DNA of 64,000 nucleotides, from NCBI RefSeq assembly GCF_002744175.1, contig NZ_NKHF01000023.1:62001-126000 (forward strand), in the 5' to 3' direction. This document shows, in pieces, positions 33,010-43,116 of the stretch. The DNA is from Pseudoalteromonas piscicida (GTDB lineage: Bacteria; Pseudomonadota; Gammaproteobacteria; Enterobacterales; Alteromonadaceae). A program made the position numbers and the translations under genes. Every line of letters starts with the position of its first letter. Positions within the stretch are counted from its first letter, which is position 1. The notes beneath the pieces were generated by a model, which searched no databases, was not told where the DNA came from, and was given only the letters and a program-made list of their open reading frames with translations.

Positions 33010-35028
33010 ATGAAATACTTTCTCGCTGGCATTGCGATTGCGAGTACAGCTTGCGCAGTACAGGCAGCATCGCTTCAACCAACCGATATTTTTAATCTTG
33101 AATATGCAAATCAAATAGACATCACCAATGACGGTGACAAAGTCTTCTTCGTGCGCAACCGCATGGATATTAAAAGTGATAGAAAAGTCGGTAATATTTG
33201 GTCTGTCGACCTTGCTACCAATGCTATGCAGCCAGTTACCTCTGGATTGCATATGGACTATTCTCCTGTGTTGTCGCCTAGTAATGATCGCATCGCTTTT
33301 GTTTCTACTCGCGACGGCAGTAGCCAGATTTATGTAAAGTGGCTTGATACAGGCGCAATTGCAAAGATCAGTAACCTAAGCCATGGGCCATCAGGGCTGC
33401 ACTGGTCTTTAGATGGAAAAAGCCTATATTTTAGCCAGTTTGTTCCCAGCCAAAAGGCACCACCTGTAACTGTTGCGGGTAAACCAAAAGGGGCTGAGTG
33501 GGCAAAGCCTCCAGTATTTATTGATGATGTTTACTACCGCGCTGATGGCGCCGGTTATACTGATGCCGGTTTCAACCATATTTTCAAAATAGACGCCAAC
33601 GGGGGCAACGCAAAACAATTAACCTCAGGCGACTTTGATCATGGCGGTACGCTGAGCTTTAGTGATGATGGAAAGTCACTTTATTTTTCGGCTAATCGTC
33701 ACAAGGATAATCAGTTAAATCCAACCAATAGCGAGGTATATAAACTAGACTTAAACTCGCTTGAAATCACAGCAGTGACCAACCGGGTCGGTCCAGATAC
33801 GCATCCAAAAGTTTCTCCAAACGGCCGCTACCTCGCCTACCTTGGCTATGATGACAAAAAAACCAACTACGAAAATAGCCTACTTTACGTCAAAGACCTT
33901 AAATCTGGCGAAACCAAAACTTACGCAGCAAACTTAGATAGAAGCCTTGCCTCAATCACTTGGGCCGCCAACAACCGTGGCGTGTATGTAAGTTACGACA
34001 GTGAAGGAAAAACGACACTGGGATATCAGCCTTTGAAAGGGCGTTTTGAACAAGTAACCGATGCCATTGGGAGTGTCAGTTTTGGTCGCCCATATTCAGG
34101 AGGTGACTACGCCATTAGCGACCGAGGATTAGTGGCATTTACACTGGCAGATACCCAGCGTCCAGCTGATGTTGCCATTGTAAAACGCGGCGAGCCAAGA
34201 CCAATTACCAAGCTTAACGAAGATGCCCTTGGCGATAAAACACTGGCAAATGTTGAAGAGGTTTGGCTAAAGTCAAAACATGACCAACTGCCCATTCAAG
34301 CTTGGGTTGCCTATCCGCCAGGATTTGATAAATCTAAAAAATATCCGCTCGTACTGGAGATCCACGGTGGCCCGGTGGCAAACTATGGCCCACATTTTAG
34401 CGCTGAGGTCCAGCTTTTTGCCTCCCAAGGCAATGTTGTGTTGTATATGAATCCACGTGGTAGCGATTCTTATGGAAAAGAGTTTGCTCAAACCATTCAT
34501 CACAATTACCCAAGTCATGATTTTGACGACCTCATGACCGGTGTCGATCATCTTATTGGGGAAGGCTACATAGACAAAGATCGATTATTTGTTACTGGCG
34601 GATCAGGCGGTGGCGTATTAACAGCGTGGACTGTCGGTCATACCGATAGATTCGCCGCAGCCGTCGTAGCTAAGCCCGTGATTAACTGGTATAGCTTTGT
34701 GTTAACTGCCGACTTCTATCCGTACTTCGCAGACTACTGGTTCCCAGGAAAACCATGGGAACATATGAAGCATTATATGAAACGCTCGCCTATTAGCTAC
34801 GTGGGTAATGTCAAAACGCCAACCATGCTACTGACAGGTGAAGCGGATTATCGCACGCCTATCTCAGAAACAGAGCAGTATTATCAAGCGCTTAAGCTGC
34901 AAGGTGTAGAAACAGCTATGGTCAGAATTCCAGATGCCTCACACGGCATAACCAAAAGACCATCTAACCTGCTAAATAAAGTGGCTTATATTCAGTGGTG
35001 GTTCGACAAGCACGACCCGAAGAAGTAA
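33010..35028 (+). CDS. exported S9-family prolyl oligopeptidase/dipeptidyl peptidase
   Basis: A 672-residue periplasmic or secreted serine peptidase. Signal peptide MKYFLAGIAIASTACAVQA. A seven-bladed propeller fills about 25-400 (WSVDLATNAMQPVTSG, RIAFVSTRDGSSQIYV and similar blades). The alpha/beta hydrolase domain follows: Ser532 in TGGSGGGVLTAW, Asp613 in GEADYRTP, His645 in PDASHGIT. It releases dipeptides or cleaves short peptides, feeding peptide use in a marine heterotroph. Monocistronic, ending in a terminator at 35046. Confidence 0.94.
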   Translation: MKYFLAGIAIASTACAVQAASLQPTDIFNLEYANQIDITNDGDKVFFVRNRMDIKSDRKVGNIWSVDLATNAMQPVTSGLHMDYSPVLSPSNDRIAFVSTRDGSSQIYVKWLDTGAIAKISNLSHGPSGLHWSLDGKSLYFSQFVPSQKAPPVTVAGKPKGAEWAKPPVFIDDVYYRADGAGYTDAGFNHIFKIDANGGNAKQLTSGDFDHGGTLSFSDDGKSLYFSANRHKDNQLNPTNSEVYKLDLNSLEITAVTNRVGPDTHPKVSPNGRYLAYLGYDDKKTNYENSLLYVKDLKSGETKTYAANLDRSLASITWAANNRGVYVSYDSEGKTTLGYQPLKGRFEQVTDAIGSVSFGRPYSGGDYAISDRGLVAFTLADTQRPADVAIVKRGEPRPITKLNEDALGDKTLANVEEVWLKSKHDQLPIQAWVAYPPGFDKSKKYPLVLEIHGGPVANYGPHFSAEVQLFASQGNVVLYMNPRGSDSYGKEFAQTIHHNYPSHDFDDLMTGVDHLIGEGYIDKDRLFVTGGSGGGVLTAWTVGHTDRFAAAVVAKPVINWYSFVLTADFYPYFADYWFPGKPWEHMKHYMKRSPISYVGNVKTPTMLLTGEADYRTPISETEQYYQALKLQGVETAMVRIPDASHGITKRPSNLLNKVAYIQWWFDKHDPKK

Positions 35029-35045
35029 ACCCAATCCCAACCAAG

Positions 35046-35072
35046 CCGGGGCTGAGTAGCCTCGGTTTCTTT
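35046..35072 (+). terminator. rho-independent terminator after the S9 peptidase
   Basis: CCGGGGCT, four bases, AGCCTCGG (one G-U pair), then TTTCTTT, 18 bp after the stop codon. Confidence 0.75.
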
Positions 35073-35077
35073 ACTCG

Positions 35078-35236
35078 CCTGAACTCAAGATAAGAAGTTA
35101 ATTCATCAAATAAAAGGCCAAAACTCAAAGGCATAATATCACTCTCGCCAGAAGTTACTTCCTAATACATAGCAAGTTTAACGCATTCGTACGGGATAAC
35201 TGCTGCTAGAGAATAACTTTTTAAGCCGAGTTCAGG
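35078..35236. repeat. MITE-like repeat, copy E with perfect 9-bp terminal inverted repeats
   Basis: The 159-bp segment starts CCTGAACTC and ends GAGTTCAGG, a perfect inverted pair. The right half (CTGCTGCTAGAGAATAACTT, then AGCCGAGTTCAGG) parallels the right end of copies A-C, and the left end shares GATAAGAAGTTAATTCATC-like sequence with copy A. The rest of 35029-35485 holds the terminator and the katG promoter region. Confidence 0.65.
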
Positions 35237-35485
35237 TTTATCTCCCCTAGCAGTGTAGGTCACTAAGTTTGAGCTTCGAGTATCACGTATATTGTTGCAT
35301 CATACTTTATGCAAAAAAATCACAAAAAACACCAACCCCAAAAATAACTAGCTGATTTAAATACATTTAATCCAATTCATTTTTTCGAACATACCAATTT
35401 GTTTTTCTGGATTTTCTCTTTGTGATTTGTGAACTAAAGTTTAACACGCAGTTTGTGACATACTTTAATCGAGAGGGGATCTCCC

Positions 35486-37708
35486 ATGAACAGAAAATCA
35501 AGAACGATGTTGTCTGCAGTAGCACTTGCAATCACAACATCGCTGTCGGCGCCTAGTTTCGCAGCAATGGGCGAAGCAAAAACCAATCAGTTTTGGTGGC
35601 CTGAACAACTTAGCTTAAGCCCGCTTAGACAACATAGTCCCGAATCCAACCCTTATGGCGCTAACTTTGATTACGCAGCCGAATTCAGCAAGCTGGATCT
35701 ACAGCAAGTTAAAAAAGATATTGAACAAACACTCACTGATTCACAAGATTGGTGGCCAGCTGACTGGGGGCATTATGGTCCGTTTATGATCCGTATGGCG
35801 TGGCACAGTGCAGGTGTTTACCGTGTACACGATGGTCGTGGTGGCTCGGCAGGAGGTCAACAACGTTTCGATCCGTTAAACAGCTGGCCTGATAACGCAA
35901 ACTTAGACAAAGCAAGACGATTATTGTGGCCGATTAAACAAAAGTATGGTCGCAGCCTATCATGGGCAGACCTAATGGTGTTAGCGGGTAACGTTGCTCT
36001 TGAGTCTATGGGTTTTAAAACCTTTGGCTTTGCCGGTGGTCGTGAAGATGATTGGGAGCCAGACTTAGTTTATTGGGGTCCAGAAGAGGCTTTCTTAAAA
36101 GACGAGCGTCGTGACAAAAAAGGCAAATTGAAAGGCCCATTGGCAGCTGTTGAAATGGGGCTAATTTATGTCAACCCAGAAGGCCCGCACGGTAAACCAG
36201 ACCCGCTACTTGCCGCGAAAGACATTCGCATGTCATTTGGTCGTATGGCAATGAACGACGAAGAAGTGGTTGCACTTATCGCGGGTGGGCACACTTTCGG
36301 TAAAGCCCATGGTGCGAAAAAGCCATCGGACTGTGTAGGTAAAGAACCAGCTGCGGCTGCCATTGAAGAGCAAGGCCTAGGCTGGAAAAATAAGTGCGGC
36401 ACCGGTAAAGGTGCAGACACCACAACCAGCGGTTTAGAAGGTGCATGGACAGTTACTCCAACTCAGTGGTCAACGAACTATCTAGACAACTTGATGAATT
36501 TTAACTGGGTGATGACAAAAAGCCCTGCTGGCGCAACACAGTGGGTCCCAGACAACAAAGCCGCGGCAAACCTAGTGCCAGATGCCCATATTGAGGGTAA
36601 ACGTCATGCGCCCATTATGTTTACTACGGATTTAGCGTTAAAGTTTGACCCAGAATATCGCAAAATTGTAGAGCGCTTCCGTAAAGATCCAAAGCAATAT
36701 GAACTTGCGTTCGCGAAGGCTTGGTTTAAATTGACCCACCGTGATATGGGCCCGAGAGCACGCTATGTGGGTTCTGAAGTCCCAAGCGAAGTACTCACTT
36801 GGCAAGACCCGATCCCTGAAGCTGATTACAAGATGATTAATAGTAAGGACATAAAAGCCCTGAAAAAATCAATCTTAAGCTCAGGTCTCACAAAGCAAGA
36901 GTTGATCAGAACAGCATGGGCAGCAGCATCTAGCCACCGAGTTACCGATATGCGTGGTGGCGCAAATGGCGGCCGCTTGCGCCTTGAGCCGCAGATCAGC
37001 TGGGAAATAAACAACCCAGATGAAGTAAATAAAGTGCTGGCGACATTAACGGACATACAAACCAGCTTTAACAAACGCGCAGGCAAAAAAGCGGTATCTA
37101 TTGCCGACTTAATCGTGTTAGGTGGCTCAGCTGCTGTCGAAAAGGCAGCCAGCGACGCAGGTTACAAGGTAAACGTCGAGTTTAAACCTGGCCGTACAGA
37201 CGCATCACAAGCACAAACGGATATCTTATCTTTTAGCTACCTAGAGCCAAAAGCTGATGCATTCCGTAACTATTACAGCGATGAGGCATTTATGTCACCA
37301 ACTGAAATGCTGGTCGACAAAGCCAATATGCTTGGTTTATCGGTGCCTGAAATGACCGTACTGCTTGGTGGTTTACGTGCCTTAGATGCAAACTATCAAG
37401 GCATTGAGCATGGGGTGCTTACGGATAAGCCCGGACAATTAAGCAATGACTTCTTTGTTAACCTACTAGATATGTCAACCAAATGGTCCAAGGTAGAAGG
37501 TCAAGAGGGCTTATACGAAGGTCGTGACCGCAAGACGGGAGAAATAAAATGGACAGCTACCCCTGTTGATTTAATTTTCGGCTCAAACTCTGAGCTCCGT
37601 GCCGTTACTGAGGTTTATGCTTCGGATGACGCTAAACAGAAGTTTGTCGATGACTTTATCGCCGCTTGGGTGAAGGTAATGCAGCTAGATCGCTTTGATC
37701 TAAAATAA
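35486..37708 (+). CDS. katG: periplasmic catalase-peroxidase
   Basis: A 740-residue bifunctional heme catalase-peroxidase. The distal triad is Arg103, Trp106, His107 ([12 protein letters not shown]); the proximal heme ligand is His269 ([11 protein letters not shown]). Trp106, Tyr228 ([11 protein letters not shown]) and Met254 (FGRMAM) give the Met-Tyr-Trp crosslink needed for catalase activity. Residues 1-27 form a signal peptide ([17 protein letters not shown]), so this is the exported KatG/KatP type. It removes peroxide in the periplasm. No regulatory site is clear upstream, though OxyR control would be usual. Confidence 0.97.
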   Translation: MNRKSRTMLSAVALAITTSLSAPSFAAMGEAKTNQFWWPEQLSLSPLRQHSPESNPYGANFDYAAEFSKLDLQQVKKDIEQTLTDSQDWWPADWGHYGPFMIRMAWHSAGVYRVHDGRGGSAGGQQRFDPLNSWPDNANLDKARRLLWPIKQKYGRSLSWADLMVLAGNVALESMGFKTFGFAGGREDDWEPDLVYWGPEEAFLKDERRDKKGKLKGPLAAVEMGLIYVNPEGPHGKPDPLLAAKDIRMSFGRMAMNDEEVVALIAGGHTFGKAHGAKKPSDCVGKEPAAAAIEEQGLGWKNKCGTGKGADTTTSGLEGAWTVTPTQWSTNYLDNLMNFNWVMTKSPAGATQWVPDNKAAANLVPDAHIEGKRHAPIMFTTDLALKFDPEYRKIVERFRKDPKQYELAFAKAWFKLTHRDMGPRARYVGSEVPSEVLTWQDPIPEADYKMINSKDIKALKKSILSSGLTKQELIRTAWAAASSHRVTDMRGGANGGRLRLEPQISWEINNPDEVNKVLATLTDIQTSFNKRAGKKAVSIADLIVLGGSAAVEKAASDAGYKVNVEFKPGRTDASQAQTDILSFSYLEPKADAFRNYYSDEAFMSPTEMLVDKANMLGLSVPEMTVLLGGLRALDANYQGIEHGVLTDKPGQLSNDFFVNLLDMSTKWSKVEGQEGLYEGRDRKTGEIKWTATPVDLIFGSNSELRAVTEVYASDDAKQKFVDDFIAAWVKVMQLDRFDLK

Positions 37709-37724
37709 ACCAATTAAGCAAAGC

Positions 37725-37753
37725 AAACAGGGTCTAATTTAGACCCTGTTTTT
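37725..37753. terminator. shared terminator between katG and the convergent gene
   Basis: AACAGGGTCTAA and TTAGACCCTGTT form a near-perfect stem followed by a T run on the plus strand. It overlaps the last codons of the leftward gene ending at 37739. Confidence 0.8.
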
Positions 37754-38215
37754 CGTTTGTATTGCCAGATTATTTTTAGGCAGCTCAACAAAACAAAGTC
37801 GCGATACAATATTGTCTGCCACTACATCACTTTGCGCTGTATCGCCACTGTTATACAGGTGCAATTGATTGTTATCGACGTAATAAAACCCTAATTGATT
37901 TAATCGCGCTGCCCATTGGTATCCCGATGTTAAATCACACTTTATATAGGCACTTAACTCTCGGTATTGCATTTGCTTATCACCACCCCAAAGCAATTGA
38001 TAAGGCACATTTGCGCGCTGTAAAGCCCCTTGCCAAAATCGCGATAAGCGCCGATTTTCCTTTTCGCAAAGCACCTTTCCACACGGATTCCACAGACTCA
38101 AAATCATACCGTGTGTTGCAAAGCGGAGCGGCTGTAATGGTTGAAAATATACCTCTAAATAAAGCTGCCACAAGTTTGGGTCAATTTTTCTGCTTAAATT
38201 TGCTTTAGATTGCAT
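37739..38215 (-). CDS. DUF3293-like hypothetical protein
   Basis: A 158-residue cytoplasmic protein. The block MILSLWNPCGKVLCEKENRRLSRFWQGAL matches the pattern of DUF3293 (an Ile-x-x-x-Asn-Pro followed by Asn-Arg and a helical pair), and QWAARLNQLGFYYVDNNQLHLY its C-terminal motif. Function unknown in this family. The gene runs into the katG terminator, so its last codons are part of the hairpin. Confidence 0.6.
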   Translation of the reverse strand: MQSKANLSRKIDPNLWQLYLEVYFQPLQPLRFATHGMILSLWNPCGKVLCEKENRRLSRFWQGALQRANVPYQLLWGGDKQMQYRELSAYIKCDLTSGYQWAARLNQLGFYYVDNNQLHLYNSGDTAQSDVVADNIVSRLCFVELPKNNLAIQTKNRV

Positions 38216-38369
38216 CTACGAGTTACCACAAAGAATCCCGTCGGGTGACTGCGCTACTGAGCCGCCCTGCACATCATCACACCTAAGGTAAAGTTATATT
38301 CAGTCGTTATTCCAAGATGGTTGGCTAAGCCAAACGCACCTCAACTTCAGGGTCAAAAGTACAACAACC

Positions 38370-39218
38370 TCATTCAACCAGCACCGCAACTCGCTTTTGC
38401 TCGTTCTCGGTAAAGGTTTGGTTGAGCAAAGCCTCGACGTGCGCTTTGGCTGTTGGGCTTTCACCAAACTCGACTAGAATGCGATGTTTCTCCAGCTTAA
38501 AACGTTTTAGCTTTTGCTGCCAGCGTTGTTGTTGCTTTTGTACTTCAAGAATACGAGTTGCAGTTTCATCACCGTATTCAGCGCTTAGCTCGTTATAGCG
38601 TTGTTGTTGCCAGTTTGCATTTAGAGCATGTAGCTGGGCTGAGGTTTTAAATAACAGTTGCTCGTGCTTTGGAAGCTCACTGATATGCGCTTCAATGAGT
38701 TGCTGTTTTTGCAGTTCAGACATAGCTGGGTCTGACAAAATATGCCAGCGGGTTAATGCATGTGTGTCCCAACTGTTGCTGTCTTCAAACCAAACTGCAA
38801 TCACGTCATCCGTAAAAAATTGCCGCTGTAGTGCGTGTAGCAGCTCAACACGCTCCTGTAGATTAAGATGCACATCCACTTCAATTAAAGCCTGCTTAAA
38901 TTGAGCATAGTGACCTGCGATCTCATGAAGGCATTGCGGTAATAATTCTAGATAAGCTGACCATTGTTCAGCTTGATTATTGTTTTGTAGTTCAAAAAGC
39001 CAATCGTCAATCTGGTACTTATGTTGTTTGTTAATCGCTTCACAATGTAAGCTCGATGGTTCACCCATTACGGATTGTGGGACCTTCTGCGTATCATGTT
39101 GCGGCTTATAAAACGTCACGAACTGGGGAACATGACGCGACGTTTCTTGCTGCTCGTTGTCAATAAAGGCCAACAGCAACACCGTCATAATAATTAGCAA
39201 AAGGCCCCACTTTTTCAT
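38370..39218 (-). CDS. lipase-specific foldase (lipase chaperone LifO)
   Basis: A 282-residue membrane-anchored periplasmic chaperone. One N-terminal helix (MKKWGLLLIIMTVLLLAFI) anchors it; the rest is helical, with the foldase pattern around QVDDWLFELQNN-like sequence at 70-80 and heptad-rich stretches (EQLLFKTSAQLHALNANWQQ). It folds the secreted lipase encoded immediately upstream; the two genes overlap by ATGA, which fixes the stoichiometry. The RXXFDYLLSA-type motif of the canonical family is poorly kept, so it is a divergent member. Confidence 0.8.
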   Translation of the reverse strand: MKKWGLLLIIMTVLLLAFIDNEQQETSRHVPQFVTFYKPQHDTQKVPQSVMGEPSSLHCEAINKQHKYQIDDWLFELQNNNQAEQWSAYLELLPQCLHEIAGHYAQFKQALIEVDVHLNLQERVELLHALQRQFFTDDVIAVWFEDSNSWDTHALTRWHILSDPAMSELQKQQLIEAHISELPKHEQLLFKTSAQLHALNANWQQQRYNELSAEYGDETATRILEVQKQQQRWQQKLKRFKLEKHRILVEFGESPTAKAHVEALLNQTFTENEQKRVAVLVE

Positions 39219-40132
39219 AGTGCCAGACTCTTTAAACGACGAATATGCTGACGGTAAACCGTTAATGGGTCAGTTTCGAACAGGTGATGTATACCAATGG
39301 TGTGGTTTACCTGATCTAAATGATTCATTTTGAAGCGGTTATTAATCACTTGACCTAAGTTACTTGAACAAACCGACACTAAGCCGTCGTTGGCTTCATC
39401 AAATACTTGTGAGAAGAGTGCAAGTGCATTATCAGCCGGGTCAAAGACGCTGGTCCATGCTTTGCTGCCACTCCATGAAAAATAGTGCACACCATTACTC
39501 GCTAAGCTCTGTGTTTCACCGCAATAATGACTTGGCACCCCCTCGGGATATTTTTGATTAAAAGCCAATGTGCCTGCGGTGGTCAATGCGCCTAGTGCTT
39601 CGAGTGCGTCTTTTGGTGCAGTTGCTTTGCCCGATAATAAGTCAATCAGTCCTGCTAGGCCATTAGCAAGCGATACTAAAAACTGCTCCGAAAACGAACC
39701 ACTATCCACTCCGCCGCGAACAACATCGGCAAAGCGGCTACCCCAATTCACACCGCCAATACTGGTTGCTGAAGCTACCCATTCTGGCTTCACAGAGGCA
39801 ACGTAACGAATCGTTTGCGCGCCTTGGCTATGGCCAATCAAATTGACTTTGTCTTTACCCGTCAATGCTCTCACTAATGCAACTTGTTCAAGTAATTGCT
39901 CACCACGCAATTCTGAATTATGGGCTGATGATACTTCTGCAACATAGACCTGCCCCCCTTCATTCTGGATCACTTGTGGCACGCGATAAAAGTAATCGAC
40001 TCCAAGTAAATTATCAAAACCAAACAGACCGTGAACTAACACCACGGGATACTCTAGCTCCTCACCGCTATGAGCGGGGGAGGTAATGACCGACAACAAC
40101 CCTATTAGGGCGCTGAGAATTAACCTTTTCAT
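39215..40132 (-). CDS. secreted triacylglycerol lipase, family I.1/I.2
   Basis: A 305-residue exported lipase. Signal peptide MKRLILSALIGLLSVITSPAHS, then YPVVLVHGLFGFDNLLGVDYF with the oxyanion-hole residues. The nucleophile is Ser102 in IGHSQGAQ, the acid lies in FDEANDGLVSVCSS and the catalytic His near MNHLDQVNHTIG. Two cysteines (HYCGET, SVCSS) match the single disulfide of Pseudomonas lipases, and a foldase gene follows as expected for type II-secreted members of this family. The start is set at 40132 where the signal peptide begins; an upstream ATG is in frame. Confidence 0.93.
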   Translation of the reverse strand: MKRLILSALIGLLSVITSPAHSGEELEYPVVLVHGLFGFDNLLGVDYFYRVPQVIQNEGGQVYVAEVSSAHNSELRGEQLLEQVALVRALTGKDKVNLIGHSQGAQTIRYVASVKPEWVASATSIGGVNWGSRFADVVRGGVDSGSFSEQFLVSLANGLAGLIDLLSGKATAPKDALEALGALTTAGTLAFNQKYPEGVPSHYCGETQSLASNGVHYFSWSGSKAWTSVFDPADNALALFSQVFDEANDGLVSVCSSNLGQVINNRFKMNHLDQVNHTIGIHHLFETDPLTVYRQHIRRLKSLAL

Positions 40133-40261
40133 GTACTTGCTCCAATTATTACAATTTAGTAACAAGTTAACCTTAGATTACAATGGTCAGAGGTCAAGCC
40201 AGAATAGTGTGAAAAATGGAATTTTAGTGAATTATACGTAAATAAAAGTAAATAAATCTAA

Positions 40262-40464
40262 GTTTGGATAGGAAGTGAGCAAACTCATTTTTTAAAAATC
40301 ACGTTAAATTATATCTTAATCTAGCCAGAGAGCTTTGGGGATAACTTCGCTCTCGTGTCCTGCTACCGCCCTAGTAATTACATCCTTATAGGCAAGGCGA
40401 ATTCACGCAGTTAGCGCTAAAACTGGCTGCTAGAAAGGCATTAATTACCCGAAGCTCAGGTTAA
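40262..40464. repeat. MITE-like repeat, copy B (about 203 bp)
   Basis: Aligns along its length with copy A (24690-24893): AGTTTGGATAGGAAGTGAGC at the left, TCTAGCCAGAGAGCTTTGGG and CCTGCTACCGCC in the middle, GGCTGCTAGAAAGGCATTAA and CCGAAGCTCAGGTTAA at the right. The remainder of 40133-40575 contains no gene. Confidence 0.75.
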
Positions 40465-40575
40465 AAATCCAACACTGAGAATAAGCTCAAAGCAAGCAAA
40501 GCGCAGCAAATAAGAAGCTGGACATCAGCTTCTTATACTCATCGCTAAAAGTTAAAAATAATCGAAGAGGAAGAT

Positions 40576-41538
40576 CTATAAGCAGTCTGCTTGAGGGTAA
40601 GTAGTAAGCTCATCTAAATGAACTCGATAGCTATTGCCAGTAATGGCTGTGGTGCCGTAATGGCCTGCATCGGCACCAATTGTAAACGCCTCAGATGCTG
40701 GGATCCCAGCGTTAATAAAGGCCTCAGCGTCTGTTTTCGCATTACCATAAGCACGTACGACTTCAATGCCTTGCGCTTTTAAACGGTTAATTTCTGCGGT
40801 CTTATACTCAGCCGTTTTAAATAAGCTCGTTTCGTTGCTAAGTGATGTACGTAAAAACCCTTGTGGTAGACCCATCCAGTTTAACCATCCGCGGGTCCCT
40901 TTGGCATACCAGTATACACGAGCTGTCAAGAATACCGGCTGGTAGCCCAAATCAAGATAATGCCGAACTAAATCATACGCCCCCTCTTTGGGATCAGCAT
41001 GGTCTATCCCTGTATAGTCACCAATTTGCTCAGCATCAGATTCAGTTAATGTGCCATCGATGTCAAACAAAACCGCTTGAGTGCCAGGCTCAACAACCGT
41101 AACGTAACCTTGCGCTCCAGTGCCATCAGCGGGTACGCCAGCGTACACACGATACTGACCTGCAGGTAACTCAGGTAACGTAATAAAGGCTTTACCATCA
41201 CCATTGGTAGTTTGCTCGCCTAGGTACTGCCAATTTGCGTCCGACTCAGCGCGATAGTAAAACTCTACTGCTTCAAACTCCAAGTCTTTGTGCGTAACAC
41301 TACCATAATCAAACTTTGCAGTGATCTGTGTTGCAACACCAGCGGCGGTAACTTGATCATGTACCATGTGGTAGCTTGGCAACCAAGATAAATACTTATT
41401 AAAGGTGCTAGAAAAGCGACGCTCTTCCATTGTTGGCGCAGAATACTGTGTTTCTAAAGCGGCAATACTTGGACATGCAGGGGTTGCAAGCGAAGAAAAA
41501 GAAGCGAATAGCGCGGCGGCTAAAATAGAATGTTTCAT
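40576..41538 (-). CDS. exported HAD-superfamily phosphatase-like protein (LNS2-type)
   Basis: A 320-residue exported protein. Signal peptide MKHSILAAALFASFSSLA; a beta-rich N-terminal domain (about 65-150; EFYYRAESDANWQYLGEQTT); then a HAD domain beginning VLFDIDGTLTESD with the catalytic aspartates 159 and 161 and a threonine motif (PVFLTARVYWYAKG). The arrangement resembles the LNS2 domain of lipins and phosphatidylinositol-transfer proteins, rarely seen exported. The substrate may be a phospholipid or phosphosugar. The ATG at 41538 follows GGAGTCGTGC. Confidence 0.8.
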   Translation of the reverse strand: MKHSILAAALFASFSSLATPACPSIAALETQYSAPTMEERRFSSTFNKYLSWLPSYHMVHDQVTAAGVATQITAKFDYGSVTHKDLEFEAVEFYYRAESDANWQYLGEQTTNGDGKAFITLPELPAGQYRVYAGVPADGTGAQGYVTVVEPGTQAVLFDIDGTLTESDAEQIGDYTGIDHADPKEGAYDLVRHYLDLGYQPVFLTARVYWYAKGTRGWLNWMGLPQGFLRTSLSNETSLFKTAEYKTAEINRLKAQGIEVVRAYGNAKTDAEAFINAGIPASEAFTIGADAGHYGTTAITGNSYRVHLDELTTYPQADCL

Positions 41539-41686
41539 GCACGACTCCGTGTTTATTATTGTCAAAACGAATTCATCACCTCAACATGGTAATTGGCTTG
41601 TTCAGGTGATGATCAACAAGGCACAACAGAGTTGACCTTGTCATAAAACGCTAGAGCATAAACTCGAAATGTGTCAAATTTGTTAA

Positions 41687-42733
41687 CTAAGTATTTATTA
41701 ATTTATCTGTCCAGAGATTTTCTACCACCTCTTGAATGCTTACTTCCTTACAGCCTTGGCGATTAACCCCCGACCAAAGTGGGCTAAAGTCACCTTTACC
41801 CTGCTCTTCAGCAGTGGCACGCAGTGGCGCCAAGGCCGCTGATGCGTATGGAAATGCCGGAACTTCTGAATTGATAAAGCTGAGATCTATCATCAATCTA
41901 TTTTCAATTCCGCGAGCAGGGCGACCAGAAAAGACATTCGTTACAGCTGATGGTTCTGCCAATGATTTCAATGCGTTGCGATGTACTTGTGAGGTATCAG
42001 CCTCATCGCACAGTAGAAAACACGTACCAATTTGTGTGCCACAAGCGCCAAGCTCATGCATCATAATTACATCATGGTGAGATGCAATGCCTCCGGCAGC
42101 GATCACAGGCACTGACAAAGCATCAGCAAGAATAGTCACCAATTGGCGCGTATGTAATTGCGATTCTAGTTTCGTCTCGGTAAAGGTTGCCCTATGCCCG
42201 CCCGCTTCAATTCCTTGTGCAATAACAATATCAGCACCATTTTCTGCCAACCATATCCCCTCTTCCAAAGTGGTTGCTGAAGATAAAATCTTTGCGCCCC
42301 AAGATTTTACAAACTCAACAAGCGCAGCGTCTGGCAACCCAAAATGAAAACTAATCACTGAGGGCTTATATGGCGCGATCGCTTCGGCCATTTCCATATC
42401 AAATGGGCGCCTAAGTACCCCCAAATTTTCATTGGGTTCTACATTAAACTCATCGTAATAGGCCGACAGTTTCTGCTTCCATTTATCCTGCTGATAAGGG
42501 TCAAGTTCTGGCATCTCATGGCAAAAAAAGTTGAGGTTATATGGGCCAGAAGCATGCGCTTTGAAGTTTTCGATTTCCTCTATTACTTGTGCTTTACTGA
42601 GCATACCACAAGGGATTGAACCTAATATTCCCGCATTAGACGCTGCGGCCGCTAAGCGCCAATTTTGCACGCCAGCCATTGGCGCTTGGATCATCGGAAT
42701 AGCTATATTGAGTAATTTGGAGAGCTGCATCAC
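41687..42733 (-). CDS. nitronate monooxygenase (2-nitropropane dioxygenase family)
   Basis: A 348-residue FMN-binding TIM barrel. IPMIQAPMAGVQNW and GILGSIPCGMLS at the N-terminus, VIAQGIEAGGHRATF with the active-site His, and VIAAGGIASHHDVIMMHELGACGTQIGT at the phosphate site define the family. It oxidises alkyl nitronates such as propionate-3-nitronate. Two ATGs open the frame. No related genes are beside it. The preceding 42734-43116 shows only sequence compatible with two divergent promoters and no gene. Confidence 0.93.
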   Translation of the reverse strand: MMQLSKLLNIAIPMIQAPMAGVQNWRLAAAASNAGILGSIPCGMLSKAQVIEEIENFKAHASGPYNLNFFCHEMPELDPYQQDKWKQKLSAYYDEFNVEPNENLGVLRRPFDMEMAEAIAPYKPSVISFHFGLPDAALVEFVKSWGAKILSSATTLEEGIWLAENGADIVIAQGIEAGGHRATFTETKLESQLHTRQLVTILADALSVPVIAAGGIASHHDVIMMHELGACGTQIGTCFLLCDEADTSQVHRNALKSLAEPSAVTNVFSGRPARGIENRLMIDLSFINSEVPAFPYASAALAPLRATAEEQGKGDFSPLWSGVNRQGCKEVSIQEVVENLWTDKLINT

Positions 42734-43116
42734 AAGGTCCTTGTTTTAAGCAAAACACCAACGAGTGGCGATAATATTCATCGGCGTCTTAAGGTATTTA
42801 TTAGTGTGGGGAAGAACTGGGAATTGGTCAATGCTTGTGCGACCGCTAAGGTCCACTTTCTCTTGCTTGAGCACGAAAATTCGATAAAAATCCTGTTAAC
42901 ACAAGCCATTAATTCAAGACTATTTACCGTAAGCTTGTGATATATCAAGCCCCCTGCAACTAAGCTGTTTTATACAAGTGTTGATTGGGGCAGATGAAAA
43001 TGACGATGACTGTCCCGTTAGCTACCAATAACAAGCTGTAATTTAGAGTAATTTGCACCAACATAACTTTGGGTTACACTCATAAATAACGAGATTTATC
43101 GGTTCAAGGACTCACC

